Assembly (NCBI GenBank): GCA_025362535.1 | Contig: JANYGE010000041.1 | Span: 1-18,957, forward strand | Source of the DNA: Hyphomicrobiales bacterium | GTDB lineage: Bacteria > Pseudomonadota > Alphaproteobacteria > Rhizobiales > Aestuariivirgaceae | Length of the DNA: 18,957 bases | Direction: 5' to 3' | In this document: positions 8,456-16,672 of the stretch, piece by piece | Numbering within the stretch: the stretch's first letter is position 1 | Layout of the letters: every line of letters starts with the position of its first letter | Program-made: the position numbers and the translations under genes | The notes under the pieces: generated by a model | The model's input: only the letters and a program-made list of their open reading frames with translations | What the model was told of the DNA's origin: nothing | The model's database searches: none

Positions 8456-9310
8456 TTATTCGCTAGCGCTGCTGTCGGCGCCGTCAACCGGGGCATGCTC
8501 CGACCACAGCTTTTCAAGATTATAGAAGCTGCGCACTTCAGGGCGGAAAATGTGAACGATAATATCGCCAGCATCAACCAACACCCAATCAGATGTTTCC
8601 AAACCTTCAACGCGCACGTCTTTCTGGCCGAAAGCTTTGAGCTTATCGACCAGCTGATCGGCAATGGCGGCGACGTGACGATTGGCACGACCTGAGGCAA
8701 TCACCATGCCATCAGCCATCGAAGAACGGCCCATCACATTGATAGGCAGAATTTCTTCGGCTTTAGAATCCTCCATCGAATCCAAAATCACATTCATCAA
8801 GGGCCAATCAGGGCCAGCGTAACGTGGGCCTTTTGGAGCGATGACGACTTTGGCGGCGACTGGTGCTTTTTTGATGACTGCTTTTTTTGCTGGAGCTTTT
8901 TTAGCTATGGCTTTCTTGACTGTCGCTTTTTTGGCTACAGGCTTCTTCGCCACAATTTTCTTTGCTGCAACTTTTTTAACAACGGCCTTTTTTGCTGGGG
9001 CTTTCTTAGCGACCAGTTTTTTTGCGACTGGCTTCTTTGCAGAAACTTTTTTAGCAACAAGTTTTTTGGTCGGAGCTTTCTTGACTGTTTTCTTGGCAAC
9101 AACTTTTTTTACAGGAGCCTTTTTAGCAACAGTCTTTTTTGCAACAACTTTCTTAGCTGCAATTTTCTTGATTGGTTTCTTGACCACTTTTTTAGCAGCG
9201 GTCTTCTTTGGCGCTGGTTTGGCTTTTGTAGCAACCAGCTTTTTTGCTGATTTTTTTGCTGCGGGTTTCTTCACAGGGGCGGCTTTTTTCTTAACGGGTT
9301 TCTTGCTCAG
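8456..9310 (-). CDS. rsfS: Ribosomal silencing factor RsfS with a long histone H1-like Lys/Ala N-terminal tail
   Basis: RsfS binds ribosomal protein L14 and blocks joining of the ribosomal subunits when nutrients are low. The RsfS domain is at residues about 158-258 counted from the GTG at 9274: [60 protein letters not shown] and SFYNLEKLW. Before it lies a basic low-complexity tail of about 142 residues made mainly of KK-x-x-x units. Family members I know are about 105-150 residues; this one is 272-284. An in-frame CTG at 9310 has AAGGA eight bases upstream and adds [15 protein letters not shown] 9274 has no ribosome site, so 9310 is preferred. The frame is open throughout, so this is one protein. 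The tail could bind rRNA or DNA. Confidence 0.9.
   Translation of the reverse strand: MSKKPVKKKAAPVKKPAAKKSAKKLVATKAKPAPKKTAAKKVVKKPIKKIAAKKVVAKKTVAKKAPVKKVVAKKTVKKAPTKKLVAKKVSAKKPVAKKLVAKKAPAKKAVVKKVAAKKIVAKKPVAKKATVKKAIAKKAPAKKAVIKKAPVAAKVVIAPKGPRYAGPDWPLMNVILDSMEDSKAEEILPINVMGRSSMADGMVIASGRANRHVAAIADQLVDKLKAFGQKDVRVEGLETSDWVLVDAGDIIVHIFRPEVRSFYNLEKLWSEHAPVDGADSSASE
8861..9154 (-). repeat. About twenty tandem 15-base units encoding KK-centred pentapeptides
   Basis: Within the rsfS tail (residues 41-138 from GTG 9274) almost every fifth residue pair is Lys-Lys, followed by three of Ala, Val, Pro, Thr, Ile or Leu ([15 protein letters not shown] and so on). One unit, KKTV, has four residues. 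The DNA units are diverged, but many contain AAA AAA or AAG AAA, giving about fifteen runs of six or seven A on the coding strand across the whole tail. The AK-rich pattern resembles bacterial histone H1-like proteins and AlgP. Confidence 0.85.
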
Positions 9311-9318
9311 GGTCTTGG

Positions 9319-9323
9319 TCCTT
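9319..9323 (-). promoter_or_regulatory. Shine-Dalgarno sequence that points to a CTG start for rsfS
   Basis: AAGGA on the minus strand (9323-9319) stands 8 bases before the in-frame CTG at 9310-9308. No ATG, GTG or TTG in the rsfS frame lies at a usable distance from it; the next candidate, GTG 9274, is 44 bases away. Confidence 0.5.
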
Positions 9324-9384
9324 AAAATGAATTTGATTCCCTATAACACTTCTGAGACGATCATGCCAGCGCAGGGAAAGGTAG

Positions 9385-9975
9385 CTATGCGCCATGCCTG
9401 ATGGCGGTCGAACTTTCTTTGCGCAACGGCATGGACACAAACACCCAGGCGGGCGCGCGACGTTTGGCCAACATTCCAGCCTGTTCATTGGGGACGCGGT
9501 TTTTGGCGTAGCGATTGGCTGCTTGCGAGCCGAGTGCGCGAACTGAATAGCCTGGCCTTGCGAGAACCGCCAAAGGCAAACTGTCGACAATATAATTCCA
9601 GCGTTTCCAGCGATCAAGATCGCTGAAACTGTCGGCTCCCATAATCCACACAAAATGGGCTTGGCTGAATGCGTTCTGCATGGAGATTAAAGTTTGCGCC
9701 GTGTTGCGGCTGTGAATTTGATTTTCGAGATTAGTGACAACAAAGCGCGGATGGTTTGCAATTGTTTTGGTGAAGGCCAGGCGGGTTTTATATTCACCCG
9801 TTTCTTTGGTGTCCTTCAAAGGGTTTTGCGGAGAGACAAGCCACCACACCCAATCCAATTGCAGGCGCTTTAAAGCATAAAGGGCCACCATTCGGTGGCC
9901 TTGGTGGGCTGGATTAAAGGAGCCACCAAACAAACCAATGCGCTGTCCGCGTCCAAAGGGTGGCAGTTTGATCAC
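9385..9975 (-). CDS. nadD: Nicotinate-nucleotide adenylyltransferase NadD
   Basis: NadD transfers AMP from ATP to nicotinate mononucleotide, giving deamido-NAD in NAD synthesis. The 196 residues carry the nucleotidyltransferase signature [15 protein letters not shown] near the N-terminus, [29 protein letters not shown] in the middle, and the C-terminal SSTAIR that corresponds to the ISSTxIR motif. The protein ends six residues after that motif's start, so it is shorter at the C-terminus than many NadD proteins, which continue to about 200-215 residues. The start is GTG at 9975, whose GTGA overlaps the proA stop. rsfS follows after 74 bases (CTG start), keeping the usual nadD-rsfS order. Confidence 0.95.
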   Translation of the reverse strand: MIKLPPFGRGQRIGLFGGSFNPAHQGHRMVALYALKRLQLDWVWWLVSPQNPLKDTKETGEYKTRLAFTKTIANHPRFVVTNLENQIHSRNTAQTLISMQNAFSQAHFVWIMGADSFSDLDRWKRWNYIVDSLPLAVLARPGYSVRALGSQAANRYAKNRVPNEQAGMLAKRRAPAWVFVSMPLRKESSTAIRHGA

Positions 9976-11222
9976 GGCCTGATTTGCCCATTCCCACGGA
10001 TTTGATATTTAAAGGTGGTGAGCTGCTCAACACCTACCGGGCCTCGGGCATGCATTTTACCTGTCGCAATGCCGATTTCTGCACCAAAACCAAACTCACC
10101 GCCATCCGCAAATTGGGTTGAGGCATTGTGCAACACAATGGCGCTATCCACTTCGCTCAAGAATTTTTCGGCGATTTTTTGCTCGCTCGTCACGATTGAA
10201 TCGGTGTGTTGTGAACCATACTTGGCGATATGTTGAATAGCACCCTCCACACCATCGACCATTTTTACGGACACAATGGCATCGAGATATTCGGTGGACC
10301 AATCGGCCTCGCTGGCAGGCTTTACCGCTGCGTCAGCGGCCATGCTCTCGGCATCACCGCGTATTTCACAGCCTGCATCAATCAGTGTTCGGATGATGGG
10401 CTTCAGGTTTTCTGGTTTGGCGCGATCAACCAAAATAGTTTCCGCCGAACCACAGACGCCCGTGCGCCGCATCTTGGCATTCAATACGATTGCTCTGGCC
10501 ATTTCGAGATCAGCGGCTTTATCGACATACACATGACAGATGCCTTCGAGGTGACTGAACACCGGAACGCGCGCTTCTGATTGCACACGGGCCACTAGAT
10601 TTTTACCCCCGCGTGGCACGATCAAATCAATAGTGCCGTTGAGGCTTGTGAGCATCGCGCCCACAGATTCACGATCGGTTGTGGGAATCATTTGAATGCA
10701 ATTCACATCAAGCCCTGCATCCTTCAAACCTGCCTGCAAACACGTGATGATCGCTTGTGAAGAAGCAAAACCATCGGACCCGCCGCGCAGAATAGCAGCA
10801 TTGCCGGACTTCAAGCAGAGTGCGCCAGCATCGGCTGTGACATTGGGCCGGCTTTCATAAATAATGCCGATGACACCAATGGGAACCGCAACGCGCGAAA
10901 TCTCCATGCCATTGGGTCTTGTCCATTTTTCCTGCACGCGGCCTACGGGGTCATTGAGATCGGCAATTTCCTCCAAACCCTTGGCCATAGCTTCAATGCG
11001 GGCTTCATTCAGGGTGAGGCGATCAATGAAAGATGATTTTAAATCCTTGGCCTGAGCCGCAACAAGATCATTTTGGTTGGCAGTAGTAATGGCAGCGGCA
11101 TTGTTGCGAATATGCGCGGCCATAGCCTTGAGCGCTTTATTCTTCTGGGCAGAAGAGGCAAGGGCAAGCCCACGCGCCGCCTGACGCGCTTGTTTGCCGA
11201 TCTCTAAAAGTGTCGCAGTCAA
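9972..11222 (-). CDS. proA: Glutamate-5-semialdehyde dehydrogenase ProA (gamma-glutamyl phosphate reductase)
   Basis: ProA reduces gamma-glutamyl phosphate with NADPH to glutamate semialdehyde, the second step of proline synthesis. The 416 residues show the aldehyde-dehydrogenase-like fold with [40 protein letters not shown] and [12 protein letters not shown], and the catalytic Cys257 in [10 protein letters not shown]; the C-terminus has [27 protein letters not shown]. The start is TTG at 11222, supported by GGAG seven bases upstream and by a TTGA overlap with the proB stop. This pairing with proB is the standard arrangement and favours a ProB-ProA complex that protects the unstable acyl phosphate. 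Confidence 0.97.
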   Translation of the reverse strand: MTATLLEIGKQARQAARGLALASSAQKNKALKAMAAHIRNNAAAITTANQNDLVAAQAKDLKSSFIDRLTLNEARIEAMAKGLEEIADLNDPVGRVQEKWTRPNGMEISRVAVPIGVIGIIYESRPNVTADAGALCLKSGNAAILRGGSDGFASSQAIITCLQAGLKDAGLDVNCIQMIPTTDRESVGAMLTSLNGTIDLIVPRGGKNLVARVQSEARVPVFSHLEGICHVYVDKAADLEMARAIVLNAKMRRTGVCGSAETILVDRAKPENLKPIIRTLIDAGCEIRGDAESMAADAAVKPASEADWSTEYLDAIVSVKMVDGVEGAIQHIAKYGSQHTDSIVTSEQKIAEKFLSEVDSAIVLHNASTQFADGGEFGFGAEIGIATGKMHARGPVGVEQLTTFKYQIRGNGQIRP

Positions 11223-12342
11223 TTGCGCTCTCCGCCTACCATCACAAGATCATCCCGGTGGATGATCACATCGCGGTCATCATTGCCCAGAAGTTTTTGA
11301 ATGTCAGCAGATTTTAATCCGGCAATGCGTTTGGCATCGCTTGAATCGTAAGCCACTAGTCCACGCGCAAATTCAATACCGTCTGGCAAGACAACACTCA
11401 CAGTGTCGCCGCGCGAGAAATTGCCCTCAACAGATTTAACCCCGGCTGGCAGCAAGCTCTTGCCTTTGGCTAAGGCTCCCTTGGCTCCATCATCGACAAT
11501 CAGCTTGCCAACAGGTTGCAATGTGCCTGCAATCCAACGCTTGCGCGATTGCATGGCGTTGCTTTGCGCCAAAAACCACGTGCAGCGTGCTCCGTCAGTG
11601 ATCCGCTTTAAGGGATGCAATTCATGGCCGGAGGCAATCACCATATTGCAGCCTGCTGATAAGGCAATTTTGCCCGCTTCAATTTTGGTGATCATGCCAC
11701 CGGAACCAATACCCGATATGGGTTTTCCCGCCATGGCTTCCACTTCAGGCGTAATCTCGCGCAATTCGGGAATAAACGTAGCGCCTTTTTGATTGGGCGG
11801 TGCTGAATAGAGGCCATCAATATCTGACAGCAGCACCAACACATCCCCCGACATCATCGAGGCCACACGCGCTGCCAAGCGATCATTATCGCCATAACGA
11901 ATTTCGGATGTGGCCACGGTGTCATTTTCATTGATCACGGGCACAGCCCCTTGCGACAGCAAGGTGGAGAGTGTGGCTCTGGCATTGAGATAGCGACGGC
12001 GCTCTTCAGTGTCTTGTAAGGTCACCAAAATCTGGGCTGCCACAATGTTCCGTGTACGGAGTGCTTCAGACCAGGCTTGCGCTAAAGCAATTTGTCCGAC
12101 TGCGGCGGCGGCTTGGCTTTGGTCAAGTTTCAATTTGCCCTTGGGCAGGCCTAACGTGCGGCGGCCCAAGGCAATGGCCCCCGATGACACAAGGATTACA
12201 TCTGCACCAGCTATTTTGAGATCGGCCACATCATCAACCAGTGATGACAGCCATGAGGCTTTGATGGTTCCGGTTTTTTGATCCACCAACAGGGCTGAAC
12301 CCACTTTTACGATAATGCGTTTGGCTGCACCAAGCCTCGACA

Positions 12343-12343
<1 letters not shown>
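11219..12343 (-). CDS. proB: Glutamate 5-kinase ProB with PUA domain
   Basis: ProB phosphorylates glutamate to gamma-glutamyl phosphate, the first and usually proline-inhibited step of proline synthesis. With the ATG at 12343 it has 374 residues: an amino-acid-kinase domain (about 1-255) with [56 protein letters not shown] and [16 protein letters not shown], then a C-terminal PUA domain (about 275-365; [20 protein letters not shown]). The start was chosen for GGAAG five bases upstream and the TAATG junction with obgE (one-base overlap). GTG 12355 would add four residues. It stands next to proA with a 4-base overlap. Confidence 0.97.
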
Positions 12344-13497
<1,154 letters not shown>

Positions 13498-13505
13498 TTA
13501 GTATC

Positions 13506-13518
13506 GCCACATTGTGGC
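13506..13518. promoter_or_regulatory. 13-base perfect palindrome in the obgE / lytic transglycosylase divergent region
   Basis: GCCACA-T-TGTGGC is a perfect inverted repeat around one central T. It is in the divergent region, 117 bases from obgE and 103 from the transglycosylase gene. It could be an operator, or chance. Confidence 0.3.
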
Positions 13519-13565
13519 AGTCTATCGCCCCTGATCCTCAGACACCGGCAGTTTGTGGTTTGCTG

Positions 13566-13585
13566 ATCTCAAGTATTGTTGAGAT
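13566..13585. promoter_or_regulatory. 7-bp inverted repeat before the lytic transglycosylase gene
   Basis: ATCTCAA (13566-13572) and TTGAGAT (13579-13585) are perfect inverted repeats with a 6-base spacer, ending 35 bases before the ATG at 13621. There is no T run after it, so it is not a terminator. It may be an operator or a leader hairpin. Confidence 0.3.
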
Positions 13586-13620
13586 GAGAGTGTTGTTTTG
13601 AGTAAAGTAAAGGAAATATT

Positions 13621-14079
13621 ATGAAGATTAAATTGGCGACTGCACTTGCGGCTGCATTATATTCTGTAACATTACTTTCAACCGGAGCGGAGGCCTCTTG
13701 CCGTCATTCCAAAACATGCCATGAGGCTCAGAACAGTAGCGTGATCTCGCTGATTGAGGCACAGGCGCCATCTTATGGAGTTCCCACTTGGTTTGCTTTG
13801 CGCATTGCCAAGATTGAATCGGGTTATAATCCGAATGTGCGTGGGGCAGCCGGTGAATATGGCGTGTTCCAATTGAAATGTGCCACAGCGCGCGGCGTTG
13901 GTTTTCGCGGGAATTGTGCAGAGCTGCTTAACGCCAGCACCAATGTGAAATATGGTTTGAAGCATTTGTCATTGGCTGTGCAATCTTCACATGGAGATTT
14001 AAGGCTAGCAGCTTCGAAGCATAATGGGGGCCTTGGTCGCAAAAGCTTGGTGTATCGCTATGTGGCGATGGTGTTTTAA
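13621..14079 (+). CDS. Small secreted lytic transglycosylase (SLT domain)
   Basis: A 152-residue exported protein expected to cleave the MurNAc-GlcNAc bond of peptidoglycan non-hydrolytically. A signal peptide covers about residues 1-25 (KIKLATALAAALYSVTLLS...AEA). The SLT core runs from about 42: APSYGVPTWFALRIAKIESGYNP with catalytic Glu66, then GAAGEYGVFQLKCATARGVGF in place of the common GAxGLMQ block, a Cys pair that may form a disulphide (CATARGVGFRGNC), NVKYGLKHL and ASKHNGGLGRK. AAGGA lies six bases before the ATG. It is a plus-strand gene inside a minus-strand core cluster and ends at its own terminator. Glu66 being present argues that it is active; its partner genes are unknown. Confidence 0.88.
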   Translation: MKIKLATALAAALYSVTLLSTGAEASCRHSKTCHEAQNSSVISLIEAQAPSYGVPTWFALRIAKIESGYNPNVRGAAGEYGVFQLKCATARGVGFRGNCAELLNASTNVKYGLKHLSLAVQSSHGDLRLAASKHNGGLGRKSLVYRYVAMVF

Positions 14080-14102
14080 ACAAAAGTCATATTGAAGTTT
14101 TG

Positions 14103-14132
14103 GACCGTGGTGTTAGGCACCACGGTCTTTTT
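14103..14132 (+). terminator. Intrinsic terminator of the lytic transglycosylase gene
   Basis: GACCGTGGTG (14103-14112) pairs perfectly with CACCACGGTC (14118-14127) around loop TTAGG, followed by five T. The same DNA encodes the last residues and stop (RGA-TAA) of the oppositely oriented GNAT gene, so the two genes share this end. On the minus strand no T run follows the stem. Confidence 0.85.
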
Positions 14133-14661
14133 GTTTGGCAAGCCATATGGCATGCGTGAGATGCATATTTGTAACCGGCACTTCTTTGCCCTGTGCTTTG
14201 GAAAAGCTGGTGCATTGGGCGATTTCGACAAAGCCCAAGCCTCTCAAAATGCGACCTGAGACGGGGTTATCATTATGGTAGCACGCAATCAATTTATCTA
14301 AATGCGATGAAGTGAAGGCATGCGATACGACTGCCATTGCAGCTTCACCCATTAAGCCTTTGCCCCATTGGGCTTCGGCTAACCAATAGCCAAGTTCGGC
14401 ATCATCTTTCTCCGCTTTGAATTCATAACTGATGACGCCGCAAATCTCATGTGGTGTGGCGTTTGAGGCAATGGCGCAGACCAAAGAGCGCTCATCGAGG
14501 GTTTTGGTAAAGCGCAAAAACTCAATCGCATCATCCATGTGATAAGGTTGCGGAATGCGTGATGTGTTGCGCGCGATATTGTAATTGTTGAGCTCAACTA
14601 CAAGCTTTGCAAGGTCGCTTTCTTGCAGATTTCGCAAGGTGAGGCGTTGGGTTTCAATCAT
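14113..14661 (-). CDS. GNAT-family N-acetyltransferase (RimJ/RimL type)
   Basis: A 182-residue cytosolic acetyl-CoA-dependent acetyltransferase. It opens MIETQRLTLRNLQESD, typical of RimJ/RimL-like proteins that acetylate N-termini or small molecules; then GVISYEF, AELGYWLAEAQWGKGLMGEA, where QWGKGLMG is the acetyl-CoA pyrophosphate loop, and DNPVSGRILRGLGFVE. GGAG stands seven bases before the ATG at 14661; a longer start at 14700 would run through the rpmA terminator and was rejected. A GNAT gene between rpmA and obgE is, as I recall, a frequent arrangement in Rhizobiales. The substrate is unknown. Its promoter is not evident in the 14-base gap to the rpmA terminator, so it may depend on read-through from rplU-rpmA. 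Confidence 0.88.
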   Translation of the reverse strand: MIETQRLTLRNLQESDLAKLVVELNNYNIARNTSRIPQPYHMDDAIEFLRFTKTLDERSLVCAIASNATPHEICGVISYEFKAEKDDAELGYWLAEAQWGKGLMGEAAMAVVSHAFTSSHLDKLIACYHNDNPVSGRILRGLGFVEIAQCTSFSKAQGKEVPVTNMHLTHAIWLAKQKDRGA

Positions 14662-14674
14662 TCTTGAACTCCAT

Positions 14675-14705
14675 AAAAAAACGGAGACGCTTAATGGCAT
14701 CTCCG
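14675..14705 (-). terminator. Intrinsic terminator after rpmA
   Basis: On the minus strand CGGAGATGC (14705-14697) pairs with GCGTCTCCG (14690-14682), nine pairs including one T-G wobble, around a 6-base loop, followed by a run of seven T (14681-14675). It lies 31 bases after the rpmA stop. Confidence 0.88.
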
Positions 14706-14735
14706 CTTCAAATCAGAAAACCTTAAGCTTTGAGT

Positions 14736-15002
14736 TTATTCAGCAGCCTTCATCGGCAAGACCGATACGAGTTGCTTGTTTTCCTTGGTTTTGCGGAAAG
14801 CAACGGTGCCTGCGATTTTCGCAAATATTGTATGGTCACGGCCAATGCCAACACCGGTTCCGATGTGCCATTGCGTGCCACGTTGGCGAAGGATGATGTT
14901 GCCAGCGATAACGCTTTCACCACCAAAACATTTTACACCAAGACGCTTGCCCGCTGAATCGCGGCCGTTGCGGGATGAACCACCTGCTTTTTTATGTGCC
15001 AT
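14736..15002 (-). CDS. rpmA: 50S ribosomal protein L27
   Basis: L27 lies at the peptidyl-transferase centre of the large subunit, where its N-terminal tail reaches the P-site tRNA. The 88 residues match family length, with [20 protein letters not shown] at the N-terminus, then [17 protein letters not shown] and GRDHTIFA. The N-terminus begins directly with the mature AHKKA sequence, so no Firmicutes-type cleaved prepeptide is present. GGAG lies seven bases before the ATG. It follows rplU after 20 bases in the universal rplU-rpmA pair. Confidence 0.98.
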   Translation of the reverse strand: MAHKKAGGSSRNGRDSAGKRLGVKCFGGESVIAGNIILRQRGTQWHIGTGVGIGRDHTIFAKIAGTVAFRKTKENKQLVSVLPMKAAE

Positions 15003-15022
15003 GAGATTTCTCCTGCCTTAAC

Positions 15023-15649
15023 TTATGAACGAGCTTTATCGGTTTTAGCACGTGGAGGTTTGCCAGCCATTAATTCTTTGGCTTGCTCAATCCACTCTTC
15101 ACGGGCCACACGGCCCTTCTGCTTAATGTCGGCTTCAATGCGGGTCACATTTTCAGGTGTCCATGCGGCCACTTGTGCAAATGTTGTAATGCCCATGTCA
15201 GTCAAAGCTGCATAGATCTTTGGACCAATGCCAGCGATCAATGAAATGTCATCAGCGCCAGCGGCACCTGCTGCTGCAAGAGCAACTGGAGCGGCTTTGG
15301 CTTTTACTTCAGCTTTCTTGCCCGTTGGCTTAGCGCCGCCAGTCAGAATTTCTGTAATGATCACCGAGGTCAAATCCTGACGGTGACCGTTGCGCCGGCG
15401 ATAATGCTTACGGCGACGCTTCTTGAAAATGATCAAATGCGGCCCACGGGCCTGCTTTTCGATCTCGCCCACAACTGTGGCACCTTCAAGGAAAGGTGCG
15501 CCCACAAGCACTTGGCCTTCGCCAGTAACCATGAGAACATTGGTGAATGAGATATGATCGCCTGCAGCTCCTTCGAGCTTTTCGATCAGAATTTTATCGT
15601 TTGCGGCAACGCGATATTGCTTGCCGCCTGTCTTGATGACTGCGTACAT
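15023..15649 (-). CDS. rplU: 50S ribosomal protein L21 with helix-hairpin-helix-like C-terminal extension
   Basis: L21 binds 23S rRNA early in large-subunit assembly. Residues 1-103 are a complete L21: MYAVIKTGGKQYRVA, then the basic FKKRRRKHYRRRNGHRQ stretch and TSVIITEI. An Ala/Lys linker (about 104-132) joins a second domain, residues about 133-195, with DDISLIAGIGPKIYAAL, a helix-hairpin-helix-like GIGPK turn, and ITTFAQVAAWTPENVTRIE. L21 proteins are normally about 100-105 residues, so length is doubled; such extensions are, from memory, common in Rhizobiales, so this is a lineage trait and not an error. Start ATG at 15649, AAGTGG six bases upstream. Confidence 0.96.
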   Translation of the reverse strand: MYAVIKTGGKQYRVAANDKILIEKLEGAAGDHISFTNVLMVTGEGQVLVGAPFLEGATVVGEIEKQARGPHLIIFKKRRRKHYRRRNGHRQDLTSVIITEILTGGAKPTGKKAEVKAKAAPVALAAAGAAGADDISLIAGIGPKIYAALTDMGITTFAQVAAWTPENVTRIEADIKQKGRVAREEWIEQAKELMAGKPPRAKTDKARS

Positions 15650-15669
15650 AATAAACCACTTCTTTTTCC

Positions 15670-15709
15670 GCGCCCTTTGGCGCCTCTTCTAAACCCTTGA
15701 AAGAAGAGG
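15670..15709 (-). promoter_or_regulatory. Structured 5' leader of rplU-rpmA (two hairpins)
   Basis: In the 5' untranslated region on the minus strand, CCTCTTCT (15709-15702) pairs perfectly with AGAAGAGG (15690-15683) around an 11-base loop, and GCGCC (15683-15679) pairs with GGCGC (15674-15670) around a tetraloop. The two stems abut at 15683, so they stack or compete for that base. The leader sits between a candidate promoter and the L21 start and could be an autoregulatory r-protein site. No T run follows. Confidence 0.4.
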
Positions 15710-15755
15710 ACTTTTGAAATAGTTCCGAGAAACCTGATGGGTTGCCGGGGGCTGC

Positions 15756-15784
15756 GCATGAATATCCAACAAGACTTATGTCAA
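15756..15784 (-). promoter_or_regulatory. Possible promoter of rplU-rpmA
   Basis: TTGACA on the minus strand (15784-15779) is a perfect -35 consensus. A -10 is less clear; the stretch GATATTCATGC 14-17 bases downstream is the best candidate. It overlaps the end of the YihY coding region (stop at 15776-15778) and lies about 130 bases before the rplU start. Confidence 0.4.
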
Positions 15785-16654
15785 GTCAGATTGCGGGCTT
15801 CTAGGGGGATCAGGCTCAGGAGTCAAGCGAATGAGGGTGATCACCCTGTTCACTTCGCCGCCAAAAATGAGCACCAAGGCTGCCTGATAGATGAAAAACA
15901 TCGCGGCAAATAAGCCAGAGAGCGAAGCGTAGGTTGAGGCGAAAGAGTTGAAGTTTTGCAGATAGATAGCAAAGGCCGCCGAGAGACCGATCCAGACCAA
16001 GACGGTGAGAAGAACCCCAGGCAGCAAATGCCGCCATGGCAGAGATTGAGCGGGCAAGATGCGGTGGGCTAAAAGCAGGCCAGCGCATAAGAGCACCATG
16101 GCGATTGGGTAACGCAAATGGTCAAGCGAGGCGAAGTTAGCAAGTTGAGATGGGGCATAAGTGGCGATCACCTTAAAGGCCACGGGGTAAACCACGATGA
16201 GAAAGGCCACAATCAGCAACAGGAAAGCCGCCCCAATGATGAACAGAACATTTTGAATATAGAGATACCAAAATGGCCGCGTATCTTTCAGATCATAGGC
16301 CCGGTTGAGGCCAACGCGCACGGAATCAACGCCCCCCATGGCGCTCCAGATGGTGAGAAGGATGGAAATGCTCAAAAGGCCGGTTCGCGGCACGGTGAGG
16401 ATCGTATGGATTTCGCCACTTAAAGGTGTCACCAATTGGGCAGGTGCGACACTTAGCAAGAAGTTTACAATCTGTTCAGCCAGCGCTTCGCTGCCGAAAA
16501 AGCCCGCCAGCGTAGTAAGAAAAATCAGAAAGGGGAAGATTGAGAAGATAACGCGAAAGGCGATGTTGCCCGCCAGCGGAATGGCTTCATCGGCAAACAG
16601 ACGCTTGAGTGCTTTGATGAACAGTGCAAAGACGGCTCCACTCGAATCGGTCAT
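15776..16654 (-). CDS. YihY/BrkB-family inner-membrane protein
   Basis: 292 residues with about six hydrophobic helices (for example FRVIFSIFPFLIFLTTLAGFF, VLFIIGAAFLLLIVAFLIVV and LLPGVLLTVLVWIGLSAAF). Family landmarks are AGNIAFRVIFSIFPFLIFL near the N-terminus, SAMGGVDSVRVGLNRAYDLKDTRPFW in the middle, and YASLSGLFAAMFFIYQAALVLIFGGEVN near the C-terminus. The family was once called ribonuclease BN by mistake and its function is not established; it is now treated as a membrane protein of unknown role. The ATG at 16654 has AAGGA seven bases upstream. Only 18 bases separate it from the divergent transporter at 16673. Confidence 0.9.
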   Translation of the reverse strand: MTDSSGAVFALFIKALKRLFADEAIPLAGNIAFRVIFSIFPFLIFLTTLAGFFGSEALAEQIVNFLLSVAPAQLVTPLSGEIHTILTVPRTGLLSISILLTIWSAMGGVDSVRVGLNRAYDLKDTRPFWYLYIQNVLFIIGAAFLLLIVAFLIVVYPVAFKVIATYAPSQLANFASLDHLRYPIAMVLLCAGLLLAHRILPAQSLPWRHLLPGVLLTVLVWIGLSAAFAIYLQNFNSFASTYASLSGLFAAMFFIYQAALVLIFGGEVNRVITLIRLTPEPDPPRSPQSDLT

Positions 16655-16672
16655 TCTTCTTTCCTTCTATAA

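Noticed and set aside
8861..9154. Regular short repeats suggestive of a CRISPR array or intergenic satellite.
   Set aside because: The 15-base period encodes pentapeptides in frame, units are diverged, and there are no spacers.
8841..9401. 186-residue plus-strand open frame rich in Phe, Ala and Thr, resembling a repeated membrane protein.
   Set aside because: It is the antisense image of the KK-repeat tail of rsfS (Lys codons read as Phe on the other strand) and has no family signature.
14662..14700. Longer start for the GNAT protein.
   Set aside because: It would translate the rpmA terminator hairpin, whereas the ATG at 14661 has GGAG at seven bases.
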